A stretch of 64,000 bases of DNA from the NCBI RefSeq assembly GCF_946479755.1, contig NZ_CAMLHC010000012.1, positions 153,258 to 217,257 on the forward strand. The letters run 5' to 3'. This document shows positions 45,702 through 53,556 of the stretch, in pieces. Below the pieces are notes generated by a model. The model searched no databases and was not told the DNA's origin. It saw only the letters and a list, made by a program, of their open reading frames with translations. This DNA comes from an uncultured Chitinophaga sp. (lineage in GTDB: Bacteria > Bacteroidota > Bacteroidia > Chitinophagales > Chitinophagaceae). A program made the translations under genes and the position numbers. Each line of letters begins with the position of its first letter. Within the stretch, counting starts at the first letter, position 1.

Positions 45702-46727
45702 ATGAAGAAGCTGATTGTTAACATCACCGCGGGGTGGATAATTGTAATGTTGCTCACGATCAGTGTGTCCGCACAGGACCTCCACTTTTCGCAGTATTTC
45801 AATTCACCGTTAACCACCAACCCCGCCAATACCGGTTTTATCCCTGACGGAAATTTCCGGGTAGGGGCTAATTACCGCGACCAATGGACCAGTATTCCGG
45901 TGCCTTACCGGACCATGTCGGCATATGGTGATCTCCAGCTGCTGAGCGACCGGCTCGTCTACGGATGGCTGGGCGTGGGCGGCGTTGTTCTTCGGGATGT
46001 GGCGGGGAGCGGGAATCTTTCTTCTACCAAGGGTTATGCTTCTATCGCCTATCATCAGCTGCTGGGCGAAAGCAGCCTGCTGTCATTAGGCTTCCAGGCC
46101 GGCGCTGCGAACAAGCGTGTGGACATCACCAAACTGACTTTCGGGGACCAGTGGAACGGGAAGTTCTTTGACTCCCGGATGCCCACAGCGGAGCCGTTTA
46201 CCCAGTCCAGCGTGAACTATTTCGATCTGAATGTCGGAATGAACTACGCTTTTTTCCCTACGGAGAACCTGTACATTAATACCGGCTTAGCCGTGCAACA
46301 TGTGAACACCCCCCGGGAGACTTTCTACGATGGTGAAAACAAAGTGCCCCGCCGTTATACCGGTTTTCTGAATGCGAGCATCAAAACAAGCGATGTGCTG
46401 ATCGTCAACCCCAGCGCTTATTACTCCCGGCAGGCCGGCGTCAGTGAGTTTGTTATAGGGCTGAATGCCGCCTACAATCTCTCCGGCGATGGTGATAAGC
46501 AGGTGTCCGGCGGTATCTACTACCGCGCCAAAGACGCTGCGGCTTTTATGGTAGGCTATCAGTTGAGTAATATTAAACTTCAGTTCAGTTACGATGTGAC
46601 CACGTCCAATCTCGCTGTGTCCAACAGCAGGAGAGGCGCCTATGAAATCGGCCTGGTATACAGTGGCTTATATTCCAACCGCGGATTTACCAATGCAAAA
46701 AGATCTACTATCTGCCCGTCTTTCTAA
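45702..46727 (+). CDS. PorP/SprF-family T9SS outer membrane protein
   Basis: 341 residues with a signal peptide ending SVSAQ. The opening LHFSQYFNSPLTTNPANTGF is the family signature, followed by a barrel of about 14 strands (RVGANYRDQWTSIPVPYRTM, GYQLSNIKLQFSYDVTTSN). PorP/SprF proteins anchor or translocate the PKD/type B partner next to them, as SprF does for SprB. The gene lies six bases after the 1232-residue protein, so the two are almost certainly one functional unit. Confidence 0.9.
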   Translation: MKKLIVNITAGWIIVMLLTISVSAQDLHFSQYFNSPLTTNPANTGFIPDGNFRVGANYRDQWTSIPVPYRTMSAYGDLQLLSDRLVYGWLGVGGVVLRDVAGSGNLSSTKGYASIAYHQLLGESSLLSLGFQAGAANKRVDITKLTFGDQWNGKFFDSRMPTAEPFTQSSVNYFDLNVGMNYAFFPTENLYINTGLAVQHVNTPRETFYDGENKVPRRYTGFLNASIKTSDVLIVNPSAYYSRQAGVSEFVIGLNAAYNLSGDGDKQVSGGIYYRAKDAAAFMVGYQLSNIKLQFSYDVTTSNLAVSNSRRGAYEIGLVYSGLYSNRGFTNAKRSTICPSF

Positions 46728-46794
46728 AGAGATACAGTAAATGGTTATTTTTGCCGGAAATATGCTATCACCACTTAAACATAATACACCAGGT

Positions 46795-47376
46795 ATGAAA
46801 CGTTTATTAATAGGTATCTGCTTTCTTATGACCGCTCAGCTGGCGCATGCACAGTATTATAAAACCGACACCAGTGCTCCCCGTGGGTTTGACCGTTCGC
46901 GGCTTATCCTGGGAGGCTCGCTGGGTATGGTTTTCGGCGACTATACGAATGTGGATATTTCCCCGCTGGTGGGTTACCGTTTTAATGATTACATCGCGGC
47001 CGGTATCAACGTGAACGCCCAGTACGGCCAGTACAAAACATACGATGGTTATGGCAATACTGCACAGCGGGATAAATACACCATCTTCGGCGGCGGCGTA
47101 TGGGGCCGTGTATATCCCATCCCTATGGTGTTTGTGCATATCCAGCCGGAATACAACTATATCACGCAGAAATCAACAATCTATTATACAGACCCGAAAC
47201 GTAATTTCAGCACCAGTTACAGCGTTCCCAGCCTGCTGGTAGGCGCCGGGTATACCCAGAGTGTAGGCGGCAGGGTAGGTATCGGTATCTCCATCATGTA
47301 TGATGTGATCCAGGATAACCGCTCCCCATACCGCAATAACCTGGTTTATCGCGTAGGCGCCGGTTTAGGGTTTTGA
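46795..47376 (+). CDS. Small outer-membrane beta-barrel protein
   Basis: 193 residues with a signal peptide (MKRLLIGICFLMTAQLAHAQ) and alternating glycine/aromatic strands, e.g. LILGGSLGMVFGDYTNVDI, SPLVGYRFNDYIAAGINVNA and FGGGVWGRVYPIPMVFVHI, ending in VYRVGAGLGF. The shape suggests an eight-stranded barrel. I do not recognise a specific family. It lies 67 bp after the PorP gene and precedes a terminator, so it may be the third gene of that T9SS unit. An upstream in-frame ATG would add 18 residues of unlikely sequence. Confidence 0.75.
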   Translation: MKRLLIGICFLMTAQLAHAQYYKTDTSAPRGFDRSRLILGGSLGMVFGDYTNVDISPLVGYRFNDYIAAGINVNAQYGQYKTYDGYGNTAQRDKYTIFGGGVWGRVYPIPMVFVHIQPEYNYITQKSTIYYTDPKRNFSTSYSVPSLLVGAGYTQSVGGRVGIGISIMYDVIQDNRSPYRNNLVYRVGAGLGF

Positions 47377-47401
47377 TCTCTCCCCGAAAGTTCTTTATAC
47401 C

Positions 47402-47434
47402 ACCCGTTTGGCAGGCGCTGAACGGGTTTTTTTT
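47402..47434 (+). terminator. Intrinsic terminator of the PKD-porP operon
   Basis: ACCCGTT pairs with AACGGGT around a 12-base loop and runs into TTTTTTTATT, 25 bp past the beta-barrel gene. Confidence 0.75.
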
Positions 47435-47500
47435 ATTCCCCTCATGTTACCTCCTTGTTAAATTTGTTTATAAATGCTAAACTTATTTTTACAACTTTTA

Positions 47501-47508
47501 TACCTTTG
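47501..47508 (+). promoter_or_regulatory. -7 box (TACCTTTG) of the phosphonatase-like gene
   Basis: Exact TAnnTTTG, 20 bp before the ATG of the phosphonatase-like hydrolase. The upstream sequence is AT-rich but lacks TTTG at the usual spacing. Confidence 0.45.
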
Positions 47509-47528
47509 TGCCATCAATTTTTAAAGAG

Positions 47529-48206
47529 ATGGAGATTAAATTAGCTGTTTTTGATATTGCGGGCACCACGTTGCACGACGAATCCAATGTGGCGAAAGTA
47601 TTGCAACAGGCCATTCAGCTGGCGGGGGTGCATGTGTCCCTGGAGGAAGTCAATGAAGTAATGGGGTATGCCAAACCTTATGCGATCCGTTACCTGCTGC
47701 AACAGAAGAATGACCCGCGGCATGCGGATGAAAGTTTTGTCAGCGGGCTGCACACCCGGTTTGTGGAAGATATGAAAGCGCATTACGCGAGCGATAGTTC
47801 CGTGCGGGAGAAACAGGGCGTGTCCGCGGTATTTGCGGCCCTGCGGCAGAAAGGCATCAAGGTAGCGCTGGACACGGGCTTTGACCGCGACATTACCAAT
47901 GTGATCCTGCAAAGGACCGGCTGGCAGCAGCAGGGACTGGTAGACGCTGTCGCTACTAGCGATGAAGTGCCTTATGGCCGCCCCTATCCTTACATGATCT
48001 ACCGTATCATGGAAACGCTGGAAGTGCGCAGTATCGGGGAGGTGATGAAGGTAGGCGATACCATTTCCGACCTGGAAGAAGGTACCAACGCGGGCTGCCG
48101 TTATGTGGTGGGCGTTACCACGGGCGCCTATAGCCGGGAAGAACTGGAGAAAGGTCCGCATACCCACCTGGTGGCATCTCTCGATGAACTGTTATCTATT
48201 TTATAA
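47529..48206 (+). CDS. Phosphonatase-like HAD hydrolase
   Basis: 225 residues. The N-terminal motif FDIAGTTLHDE (nucleophile Asp9) has the DxAGT form of the PhnX phosphonatase branch. A lysine at position 49 in MGYAKPYAIR could align with the Schiff-base lysine segment (MGxxK) of PhnX. Later motifs VALDTGFDRDI and KVGDTISDLEEG are HAD motifs II and IV. The adjacent FAD oxidoreductase makes it a member of the phosphonatase-like family (TIGR03351 type) proposed to act on a phosphonoacetaldehyde-like product. The start is MEIKLAVF; an in-frame GTG seven codons earlier is less likely. Confidence 0.82.
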   Translation: MEIKLAVFDIAGTTLHDESNVAKVLQQAIQLAGVHVSLEEVNEVMGYAKPYAIRYLLQQKNDPRHADESFVSGLHTRFVEDMKAHYASDSSVREKQGVSAVFAALRQKGIKVALDTGFDRDITNVILQRTGWQQQGLVDAVATSDEVPYGRPYPYMIYRIMETLEVRSIGEVMKVGDTISDLEEGTNAGCRYVVGVTTGAYSREELEKGPHTHLVASLDELLSIL

Positions 48207-48226
48207 ATTCTTGCTCAATAGCGATC

Positions 48227-49357
48227 ATGCAACAACAACAAGCGGATGTAGCGGTAATAGGCGCCGGCATCGTAGGACTGGCCATGGCGTATAAGCTGGC
48301 GTCCAAAGGGAAAAAAGTCGTTTTATTTGAAAGGAACAGCAGGGCCATCAGCGCTTCCATCCGCAATTTCGGACTGGTATGGCCTATTGGTCAGCGTGCA
48401 GGTAAAATGTACCAGCGCGCCATGCATAGCCGCAGCGTATGGAAAGAACTGGCGGCGGCTACGGGCCTCCAATGCCAGGAGACCGGCTCCCTGCACCTGG
48501 TGTATGAAAAAGACGAGCTGGCGGTGCTGGAGGAATTTGCAGCCGCAGCGCCTGCCAATGGATTTGATTGTCAGCTGATAGCGCCGGAAAATATCGGTCA
48601 GTATACGAAGGCCATCAAAACCGCCGGTTTGCAGGGCGCGCTCTGGAGCCCCACGGAAATGACCGTCAACCCGCGGCAGGCCAGTGCCGCCATCGCGCGT
48701 CATCTCGAAGAGAAAATGAACGTGACCGTTCGTTTTAATACAGCCGTCAACGGTATCAGTATGCCTTTTATTGAAACGAAGGATGAAAAGTGGAAAGTAG
48801 ACCAGGTATATGTTTGCAGCGGCGCCGATTTTGAGACGTTATATCCTGCTGCCTATGCGGCGGCGCCCCTCACCAAATGCAAACTGCAGATGATGCGCAC
48901 CATTCCGCAGCCGGGCGACTGGCAGCTGGGGCCTGCACTCTGCGCCGGCCTTACCCTTGCGCACTATGCTTCTTTCAGCGACTGCGCTGCGCTGACACCG
49001 CTCAAACAACGCTTTGAACAGGAAATGCCGGAGTATGTAAAATGGGGTATTCACCTGCTGATTTCCCAGAATGGCGCCGGTGAACTGACCATCGGCGATT
49101 CACATGAATATGGTCCGGACTTCGAACCATTTGACAAGGCGTTTATCAATGACCTTATTCTGAAGTATATGCATACTTTCCTTGAGGCGCCGGCTTATAC
49201 TATCCAGGAACAGTGGCATGGCATTTATCCCAAACTGACCAACGGCGGTACCGAGCTGGTGATGTCCCCGGAGAAGGACGTTACCATTGTGAACGCCCTC
49301 AGCGGAGCCGGTATGACGCTGTCTTTCGGCCTTGCAGAAGAGCTCACGGCCCTGTAA
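48227..49357 (+). CDS. FAD-dependent oxidoreductase of the aminophosphonate cassette
   Basis: 376 residues of the DAO/glycine-oxidase superfamily. The FAD-binding motif is VIGAGIVGLAMAYKLASKGK, with VVLFERN closing the Rossmann unit; IRNFGLVWPIGQ and the C-terminal VTIVNALSGAGMTLSFGLAEE follow. Proteins of this subtype (TIGR03364) are recurrently found beside the phosphonatase-like hydrolase encoded 20 bp upstream and are thought to deaminate 2-aminoethylphosphonate or an N-methyl or hydroxy derivative oxidatively. No PhnSTUV transporter or phnW gene is present here. Confidence 0.85.
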   Translation: MQQQQADVAVIGAGIVGLAMAYKLASKGKKVVLFERNSRAISASIRNFGLVWPIGQRAGKMYQRAMHSRSVWKELAAATGLQCQETGSLHLVYEKDELAVLEEFAAAAPANGFDCQLIAPENIGQYTKAIKTAGLQGALWSPTEMTVNPRQASAAIARHLEEKMNVTVRFNTAVNGISMPFIETKDEKWKVDQVYVCSGADFETLYPAAYAAAPLTKCKLQMMRTIPQPGDWQLGPALCAGLTLAHYASFSDCAALTPLKQRFEQEMPEYVKWGIHLLISQNGAGELTIGDSHEYGPDFEPFDKAFINDLILKYMHTFLEAPAYTIQEQWHGIYPKLTNGGTELVMSPEKDVTIVNALSGAGMTLSFGLAEELTAL

Positions 49358-49372
49358 TGCAGGCAATGGTAT

Positions 49373-49418
49373 AAAAAGGGACAACCATTTCGTATAGGCG
49401 AAACGGTTGTCCCTTTTT
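49373..49418 (+). terminator. Intrinsic terminator of the aminophosphonate pair
   Basis: 20-bp arms, AAAAAGGGACAACCATTTCG and its complement with one A-C mismatch, around a six-base loop, ending in TTTTTT. Confidence 0.85.
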
Positions 49419-49788
49419 TATATATCTAACGTGCCAGAAACCAGGTGTCTAAATATCTAAATAACAAAATCCCAAAATGATTAGGATTTTGCATGAATTA
49501 TTAATAAATTAAATGCAGATCAAACGTTATGAAAACAATTGCCACCATGATGGCCTTATTTTGCTGGTAACATATTCACCATATTGCATCACCCAACTTT
49601 AGCAACGTTTCTGCAGCCAGGTTTTAACAACATGGCTGCATGTTCATAACGTGTTAAATGTAAAGCGGGTTCCTTTTAAGTTACCTGCTTTTATTCTTTA
49701 TATCCCAAAAAGCCAATAATTCTATAAATTACAGGGTGTCCCTGCCTGTAGGCGGGGGAGCATTTTTTTACAAAAAAACAGCAACGGC
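49419..49788. other. 370-bp AT-rich intergenic region
   Basis: No ORF, repeat or exact promoter box that I can support. The region is AT-rich throughout, with a GC-richer patch CCTGCCTGTAGGCGGGGGAG close to the next gene that can fold into a short stem. Confidence 0.4.
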
Positions 49789-50487
49789 ATGAATGGTAGT
49801 TTAAAACACCTCAAGGAAAGAGACTGGACAGAAACAAGAGCGCATTCCAGCTGGCAGATCTTCAAGATCATGGCGGAATTCGTAGAAGGCTTTGAATCGC
49901 TTGCTAAAATAGGACCCTGTATATCTATATTCGGATCTGCCCGCACCAAGCAGGGCAACCGTTATTATGAGCTGGCGCAGGAAATTGCGCGCAGGCTGGC
50001 AGAAGAGGGATTTGGTATTATTACCGGCGGCGGCCCCGGCGTGATGGAAGCGGCCAATAAAGGCGCACAGGCTGCACATGGTAAATCGGTGGGCGCTAAT
50101 ATTACCCTGCCGCATGAACAGAACCCCAACGACTTTATTGACCCTGATAAGCGGCTTAATTTCGACTATTTCTTTGTCCGCAAAGTAATGTTCACCAAAT
50201 ATTCACAGGGCTTTGTGATGATGCCCGGCGGATTTGGCACCATGGATGAATTTTTTGAAGTGGCTACCCTTATCCAGACCAAAAAAATGGAAGAAACTCC
50301 GATGGTACTCGTTGGTCGCGAATACTGGAGCGGTCTGCTGGAATGGATCCGTACCGTGATGATGGAAAAAGAAAGCAACATTAACCCGCAGGACCTCGGC
50401 CTGCTGAAGCTTTTCGATACTGCCGACGAGGTAGTGGAATATTTCCGTGTGTTTTACACCACCAATAAACTCAGACCTAACTTTTAA
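49789..50487 (+). CDS. LOG-family (TIGR00730) Rossmann-fold protein
   Basis: 232 residues. Motifs GGGPGVMEAANKGA and PGGFGTMDEFFE are the signature of LOG proteins, which hydrolyse nucleoside monophosphates to base plus ribose 5-phosphate. In plants and some bacteria the product is cytokinin; in most bacteria the physiological role is unclear. The N-terminus carries an extra 50 residues (HLKERDWTETRAHSSWQIFK) common in the Bacteroidota form. Confidence 0.87.
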   Translation: MNGSLKHLKERDWTETRAHSSWQIFKIMAEFVEGFESLAKIGPCISIFGSARTKQGNRYYELAQEIARRLAEEGFGIITGGGPGVMEAANKGAQAAHGKSVGANITLPHEQNPNDFIDPDKRLNFDYFFVRKVMFTKYSQGFVMMPGGFGTMDEFFEVATLIQTKKMEETPMVLVGREYWSGLLEWIRTVMMEKESNINPQDLGLLKLFDTADEVVEYFRVFYTTNKLRPNF

Positions 50488-50594
50488 TGACGGCCGCGCC
50501 CGTCAGGCGCGGATATACCTGCCCGTTAGCCGGAAGAATAAATTCCGGCCGGGCAACGTTATGTGTATGGGTGTCGCCGCAACCGGTTTTTTCA

Positions 50595-50602
50595 TAGCTT
50601 TG
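50595..50602 (+). promoter_or_regulatory. -7 box (TAGCTTTG) of the O-methyltransferase gene
   Basis: Exact TAnnTTTG followed by C, 14 bp before the ATG. No TTTG at -33. Confidence 0.45.
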
Positions 50603-50616
50603 CAGAAATTTTATAT

Positions 50617-51255
50617 ATGGAGCTCCTACCGGCAGTTGAGGCATTTGCAGAGAAATACACCAGCGCAGAAAGTCCGCTGTTGTACAAATTGAACCGGGAA
50701 ACACACCTGAAAGTGGAATTGCCGCATATGCTCAGCGGCCATGTACAGGGAAAGTTCCTGGAAATGGTGAGCCACATGCTGCGGCCCCGCCGGATACTGG
50801 AGCTAGGCACCTATACAGGCTATTCTGCCATCTGCCTGGCCGCCGGCCTGCCGGATGACGGAATATTGCACACCATCGATATCAACGAAGAACTGGAAAC
50901 CCTTTGCCATCAATATTTTGAGGCATCAGGGTATGCTGATAAAATAAAAATGCATATCGGAAAGGCAGCCGACGTGATGACGTCACTCGATGAGGTGTTT
51001 GATTTAGTGTTTATTGATGCCGATAAAGCCGGTTATGTACACTATTATGACCTGGTTTGGGAAAAACTGCGTCCCGGCGGATTTATCCTGGCTGATAACG
51101 TCTTGTACCACGGACAGGTACTGCAGCCGGAAAACGAGCAGGGAAGCCAGGCGAAAGCCATGGTCAGATTTTGTGAGAAAGTGCTGGCCGACGACCGTGC
51201 GGAACAGGTATTACTCACCATTCGCGACGGTATCCTCCTGATCAGGAAGAAATAG
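50617..51255 (+). CDS. Class I SAM-dependent O-methyltransferase
   Basis: 212 residues resembling the catechol/caffeoyl-CoA O-methyltransferase family. SAM motif ILELGTYTGYSAICLA, acidic residue in LHTIDINEE, and the metal/catalytic segment LVFIDADKAGYVHYY followed by ILADNVLYHG. Many bacterial members methylate catechols or tRNA (TrmR). The substrate is unknown. I start at MELLPAVEAF, placed just after a -7 box; the longer frame upstream is not protein-like. The glucosaminidase gene begins 37 bp downstream. Confidence 0.87.
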   Translation: MELLPAVEAFAEKYTSAESPLLYKLNRETHLKVELPHMLSGHVQGKFLEMVSHMLRPRRILELGTYTGYSAICLAAGLPDDGILHTIDINEELETLCHQYFEASGYADKIKMHIGKAADVMTSLDEVFDLVFIDADKAGYVHYYDLVWEKLRPGGFILADNVLYHGQVLQPENEQGSQAKAMVRFCEKVLADDRAEQVLLTIRDGILLIRKK

Positions 51256-51292
51256 ACCGACACCACAACATGCCCATTAAATTCGACAATAC

Positions 51293-52765
51293 ATGCAAGT
51301 AAGAAAATTTTTGTTGGTAGTCAGTTTTCTTATTGGCTGCATGCCTCTGCTGAAGGCACAGAAGATCACCACCCAGCAATACATTGCTACTTATAAGAGC
51401 ATTGCTATAGAGGAAATGCGCCGTACCGGCGTGCCCGCAGCCATCAAACTCGCACAGGGTATCGTGGAAACCCAGTCCGGCAACGGGACCCTTTGTCTGC
51501 AATCCAATAACCACTTCGGTATCAAATGTAAAAATACCTGGACCGGCAAAACCATCCGCTATGATGACGACGCCGCACAGGAATGTTTCCGCGTATACGA
51601 CAACGCCCGGGATTCTTACCGCGATCACTCCGATTTCCTGCGCAGCAACCCCCGTTACTCGTTTCTCTTCCAGTTTGACCAGGAGGACTATAAATCCTGG
51701 GCTTTCGGGTTGAAACAGGCCGGTTACGCTACGAATAAAACCTATCCGCAGCAGCTGATCAAGATCATTGAAGATTATAACCTCCAGCAATACTCGCTGA
51801 TCGCGATGGGCAAAGCAGCCCCTGAACAGGAGTCTTACGGGGAGAAACCACCCGTTTATGCCGGCAACAACAGCCGTCCGGATAACCGTCCGCCTGCCAC
51901 CCGGCCCCAGCAGGGAGGCAACAAGCCCACCGCCGGCAACTATCCCAAAGGAGTGTTTGAAATCAACGGCCGCCGTGTGGTATTTGTAAAAGCCGGTACT
52001 TCCCTGATCCAGCTGGCCAGCAAACATAATATCCGCCTGAGCAAGCTGGTTCGCTTCAATGACCTCGACAATGACAATCCTCCCCGGAAAGACATGTTTA
52101 TCTTCCTGCAGAAGAAAGCGAAAAGCGGTAATAAAGAATATCATAGCGTAGGCAACGGCGAAACCATGCACGACATCGCACAGGCTGAGGGTATCCGCCT
52201 GAGATGGCTGCGCCGCCGCAATAAAATGCATGAAGGCGAAGAACCCGCTGCCGGCCAGCGCCTCTCCCTTGAAGGCTTTGCTTCCCGTACACCTGCGCTG
52301 GCGAAAAATACCCGTATCCTGAAAGAAGAAGACCAGGAACCACCGGAAGATTTTTCAAAAGTGAAGGAGGAAGTTGCCAGAAATACCGGTGGCGCCGCAC
52401 CCGCACCTGAAACAGCACCCGCCCGCCCGCAACAGGGAGGCGTTCCTGTGGATATGGTAGAAGATCTGAAAAAAGTAGGAGATGTGGATACCAATGGGAC
52501 TGCTAAAACCACCACACCGGCTCCCGCTGCACAGCCCCCGGTGTACAGGCCCGCTCCGGCCCCGGTCCCGGCTACACCGGCTCCGGTATATAAGCCCGCC
52601 CCGGTATCTGCCGGTACAGGCGCCAGGTACCACGATGTACAGCCCAAAGAAACCCTGTACGGTATCTCTAAAATGTACAATAAGTCCGTAACCCAGTTAC
52701 AGGAATGGAATAATTTGCAGGGGTTCGATATCAAAATCGGACAGCGCCTGTTGGTGAATAAATAA
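51293..52765 (+). CDS. Exported glucosaminidase with LysM domains
   Basis: 490 residues. A signal peptide (ending PLLKAQ) precedes a glucosaminidase (GH73-like) domain, about 27-165, with AIKLAQGIVETQSGNGTL (catalytic Glu region) and NNHFGIKCKN. Three LysM-like units follow: a degenerate one around VFVKAGTSLIQLASKHNIRL, one at HSVGNGETMHDIAQAEGI and a C-terminal one at HDVQPKETLYGISKMYNKS. A Pro/Ala-rich linker (PPVYRPAPAPVPATPAP) sits before the last. It should bind and cut peptidoglycan in the periplasm. The gene lies between an O-methyltransferase gene and hpt. Confidence 0.88.
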   Translation: MQVRKFLLVVSFLIGCMPLLKAQKITTQQYIATYKSIAIEEMRRTGVPAAIKLAQGIVETQSGNGTLCLQSNNHFGIKCKNTWTGKTIRYDDDAAQECFRVYDNARDSYRDHSDFLRSNPRYSFLFQFDQEDYKSWAFGLKQAGYATNKTYPQQLIKIIEDYNLQQYSLIAMGKAAPEQESYGEKPPVYAGNNSRPDNRPPATRPQQGGNKPTAGNYPKGVFEINGRRVVFVKAGTSLIQLASKHNIRLSKLVRFNDLDNDNPPRKDMFIFLQKKAKSGNKEYHSVGNGETMHDIAQAEGIRLRWLRRRNKMHEGEEPAAGQRLSLEGFASRTPALAKNTRILKEEDQEPPEDFSKVKEEVARNTGGAAPAPETAPARPQQGGVPVDMVEDLKKVGDVDTNGTAKTTTPAPAAQPPVYRPAPAPVPATPAPVYKPAPVSAGTGARYHDVQPKETLYGISKMYNKSVTQLQEWNNLQGFDIKIGQRLLVNK

Positions 52766-52817
52766 GCAGTGATCCTTTTCTGCTTATCATTGTTAAATAT
52801 GGAAATGAAGTAGTATT

Positions 52818-53360
52818 ATGTCGGTTATTCAGGTGCATGACAAGAAATTCCAGCCCTATATCGGTGCTACAGAGCTGCAGCAACGCATTCAGCAGATAGC
52901 TGCAGACATGAGCAGGGACCTTAAAGACGAGCGCCCGCTGTTTATCGCGATCCTCAACGGTTCTTTTATGTTTGCCGGTGATGTGTTCAAATATCTCAAC
53001 ATTCCGGCTGAGATATCCTTTATTAAACTGGCTTCCTACAAAGGGACCAAATCTACCGGTAACGTGGTGCAGGCCATCGGCCTGGACGAAGACCTCTTCG
53101 GCCGTACCGTGGTGATCCTCGAGGATATTGTGGATACCGGTAAAACATTGAGCCAGTTCCTGCCGCAGCTGGAACATCAGCAACCTAAAAAGCTGCTGGT
53201 AGCTTCCCTGCTGACCAAGCCGGAAGCCATGGTACATCCTATTAAAATCGACTATCTGGGCTTCTCGGTGCCTAATAAATTCCTGCTGGGTTATGGCCTC
53301 GATTACGATGGTCTGGGCCGCAATCTGCCGGAAATCTACCAGCTGGTGGAAGAAGCGTAG
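52818..53360 (+). CDS. hpt: Hypoxanthine phosphoribosyltransferase
   Basis: 180 residues. The PRPP-binding motif VVILEDIVDTGKTL and the substrate loop around LLGYGLDYDGLGRNLPEIY are diagnostic. LASYKGTKSTGNV is the flexible loop. It salvages hypoxanthine (and guanine) to nucleotides, complementing guaB and purS in this window. Start ATG gives MSVIQVHDKKF. Confidence 0.93.
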   Translation: MSVIQVHDKKFQPYIGATELQQRIQQIAADMSRDLKDERPLFIAILNGSFMFAGDVFKYLNIPAEISFIKLASYKGTKSTGNVVQAIGLDEDLFGRTVVILEDIVDTGKTLSQFLPQLEHQQPKKLLVASLLTKPEAMVHPIKIDYLGFSVPNKFLLGYGLDYDGLGRNLPEIYQLVEEA

Positions 53361-53364
53361 GATT

Positions 53365-53523
53365 CTCGCAAAAGCGCAAAGGCCCGCAAAGAAAACAAAG
53401 ATTTTTATAAGCGGGCAGAGAAAACAAAGGAGCGGAGATCAAATTTGGTCTCCGCTCCTTTGTTTTCTTATTTTAACTTAAAAAAAATCTTTGCGCTCTT
53501 TGCTCCGCTGCGTGCTTTGCGAG
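53365..53523. repeat. Large nested inverted repeat between hpt and the VWA gene
   Basis: Three nested arm pairs share one centre: 53365-53375 with 53514-53523 (one bulge), 53396-53406 with 53483-53493 (11 bp perfect), and 53419-53438 with 53449-53468 (20 bp perfect, AGAAAACAAAGGAGCGGAGA). The inner loop is ten bases and itself holds CAAATTTG. The arms consist of words such as CGCAAAG and GGAGCAAAG that also occur at 525-584. The inner hairpin could terminate hpt transcription; the outer structure looks like a repeat element. Confidence 0.7.
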
Positions 53524-53556
53524 ACCTCTTTTGCGTGAAAATGATTACCTTAACAT

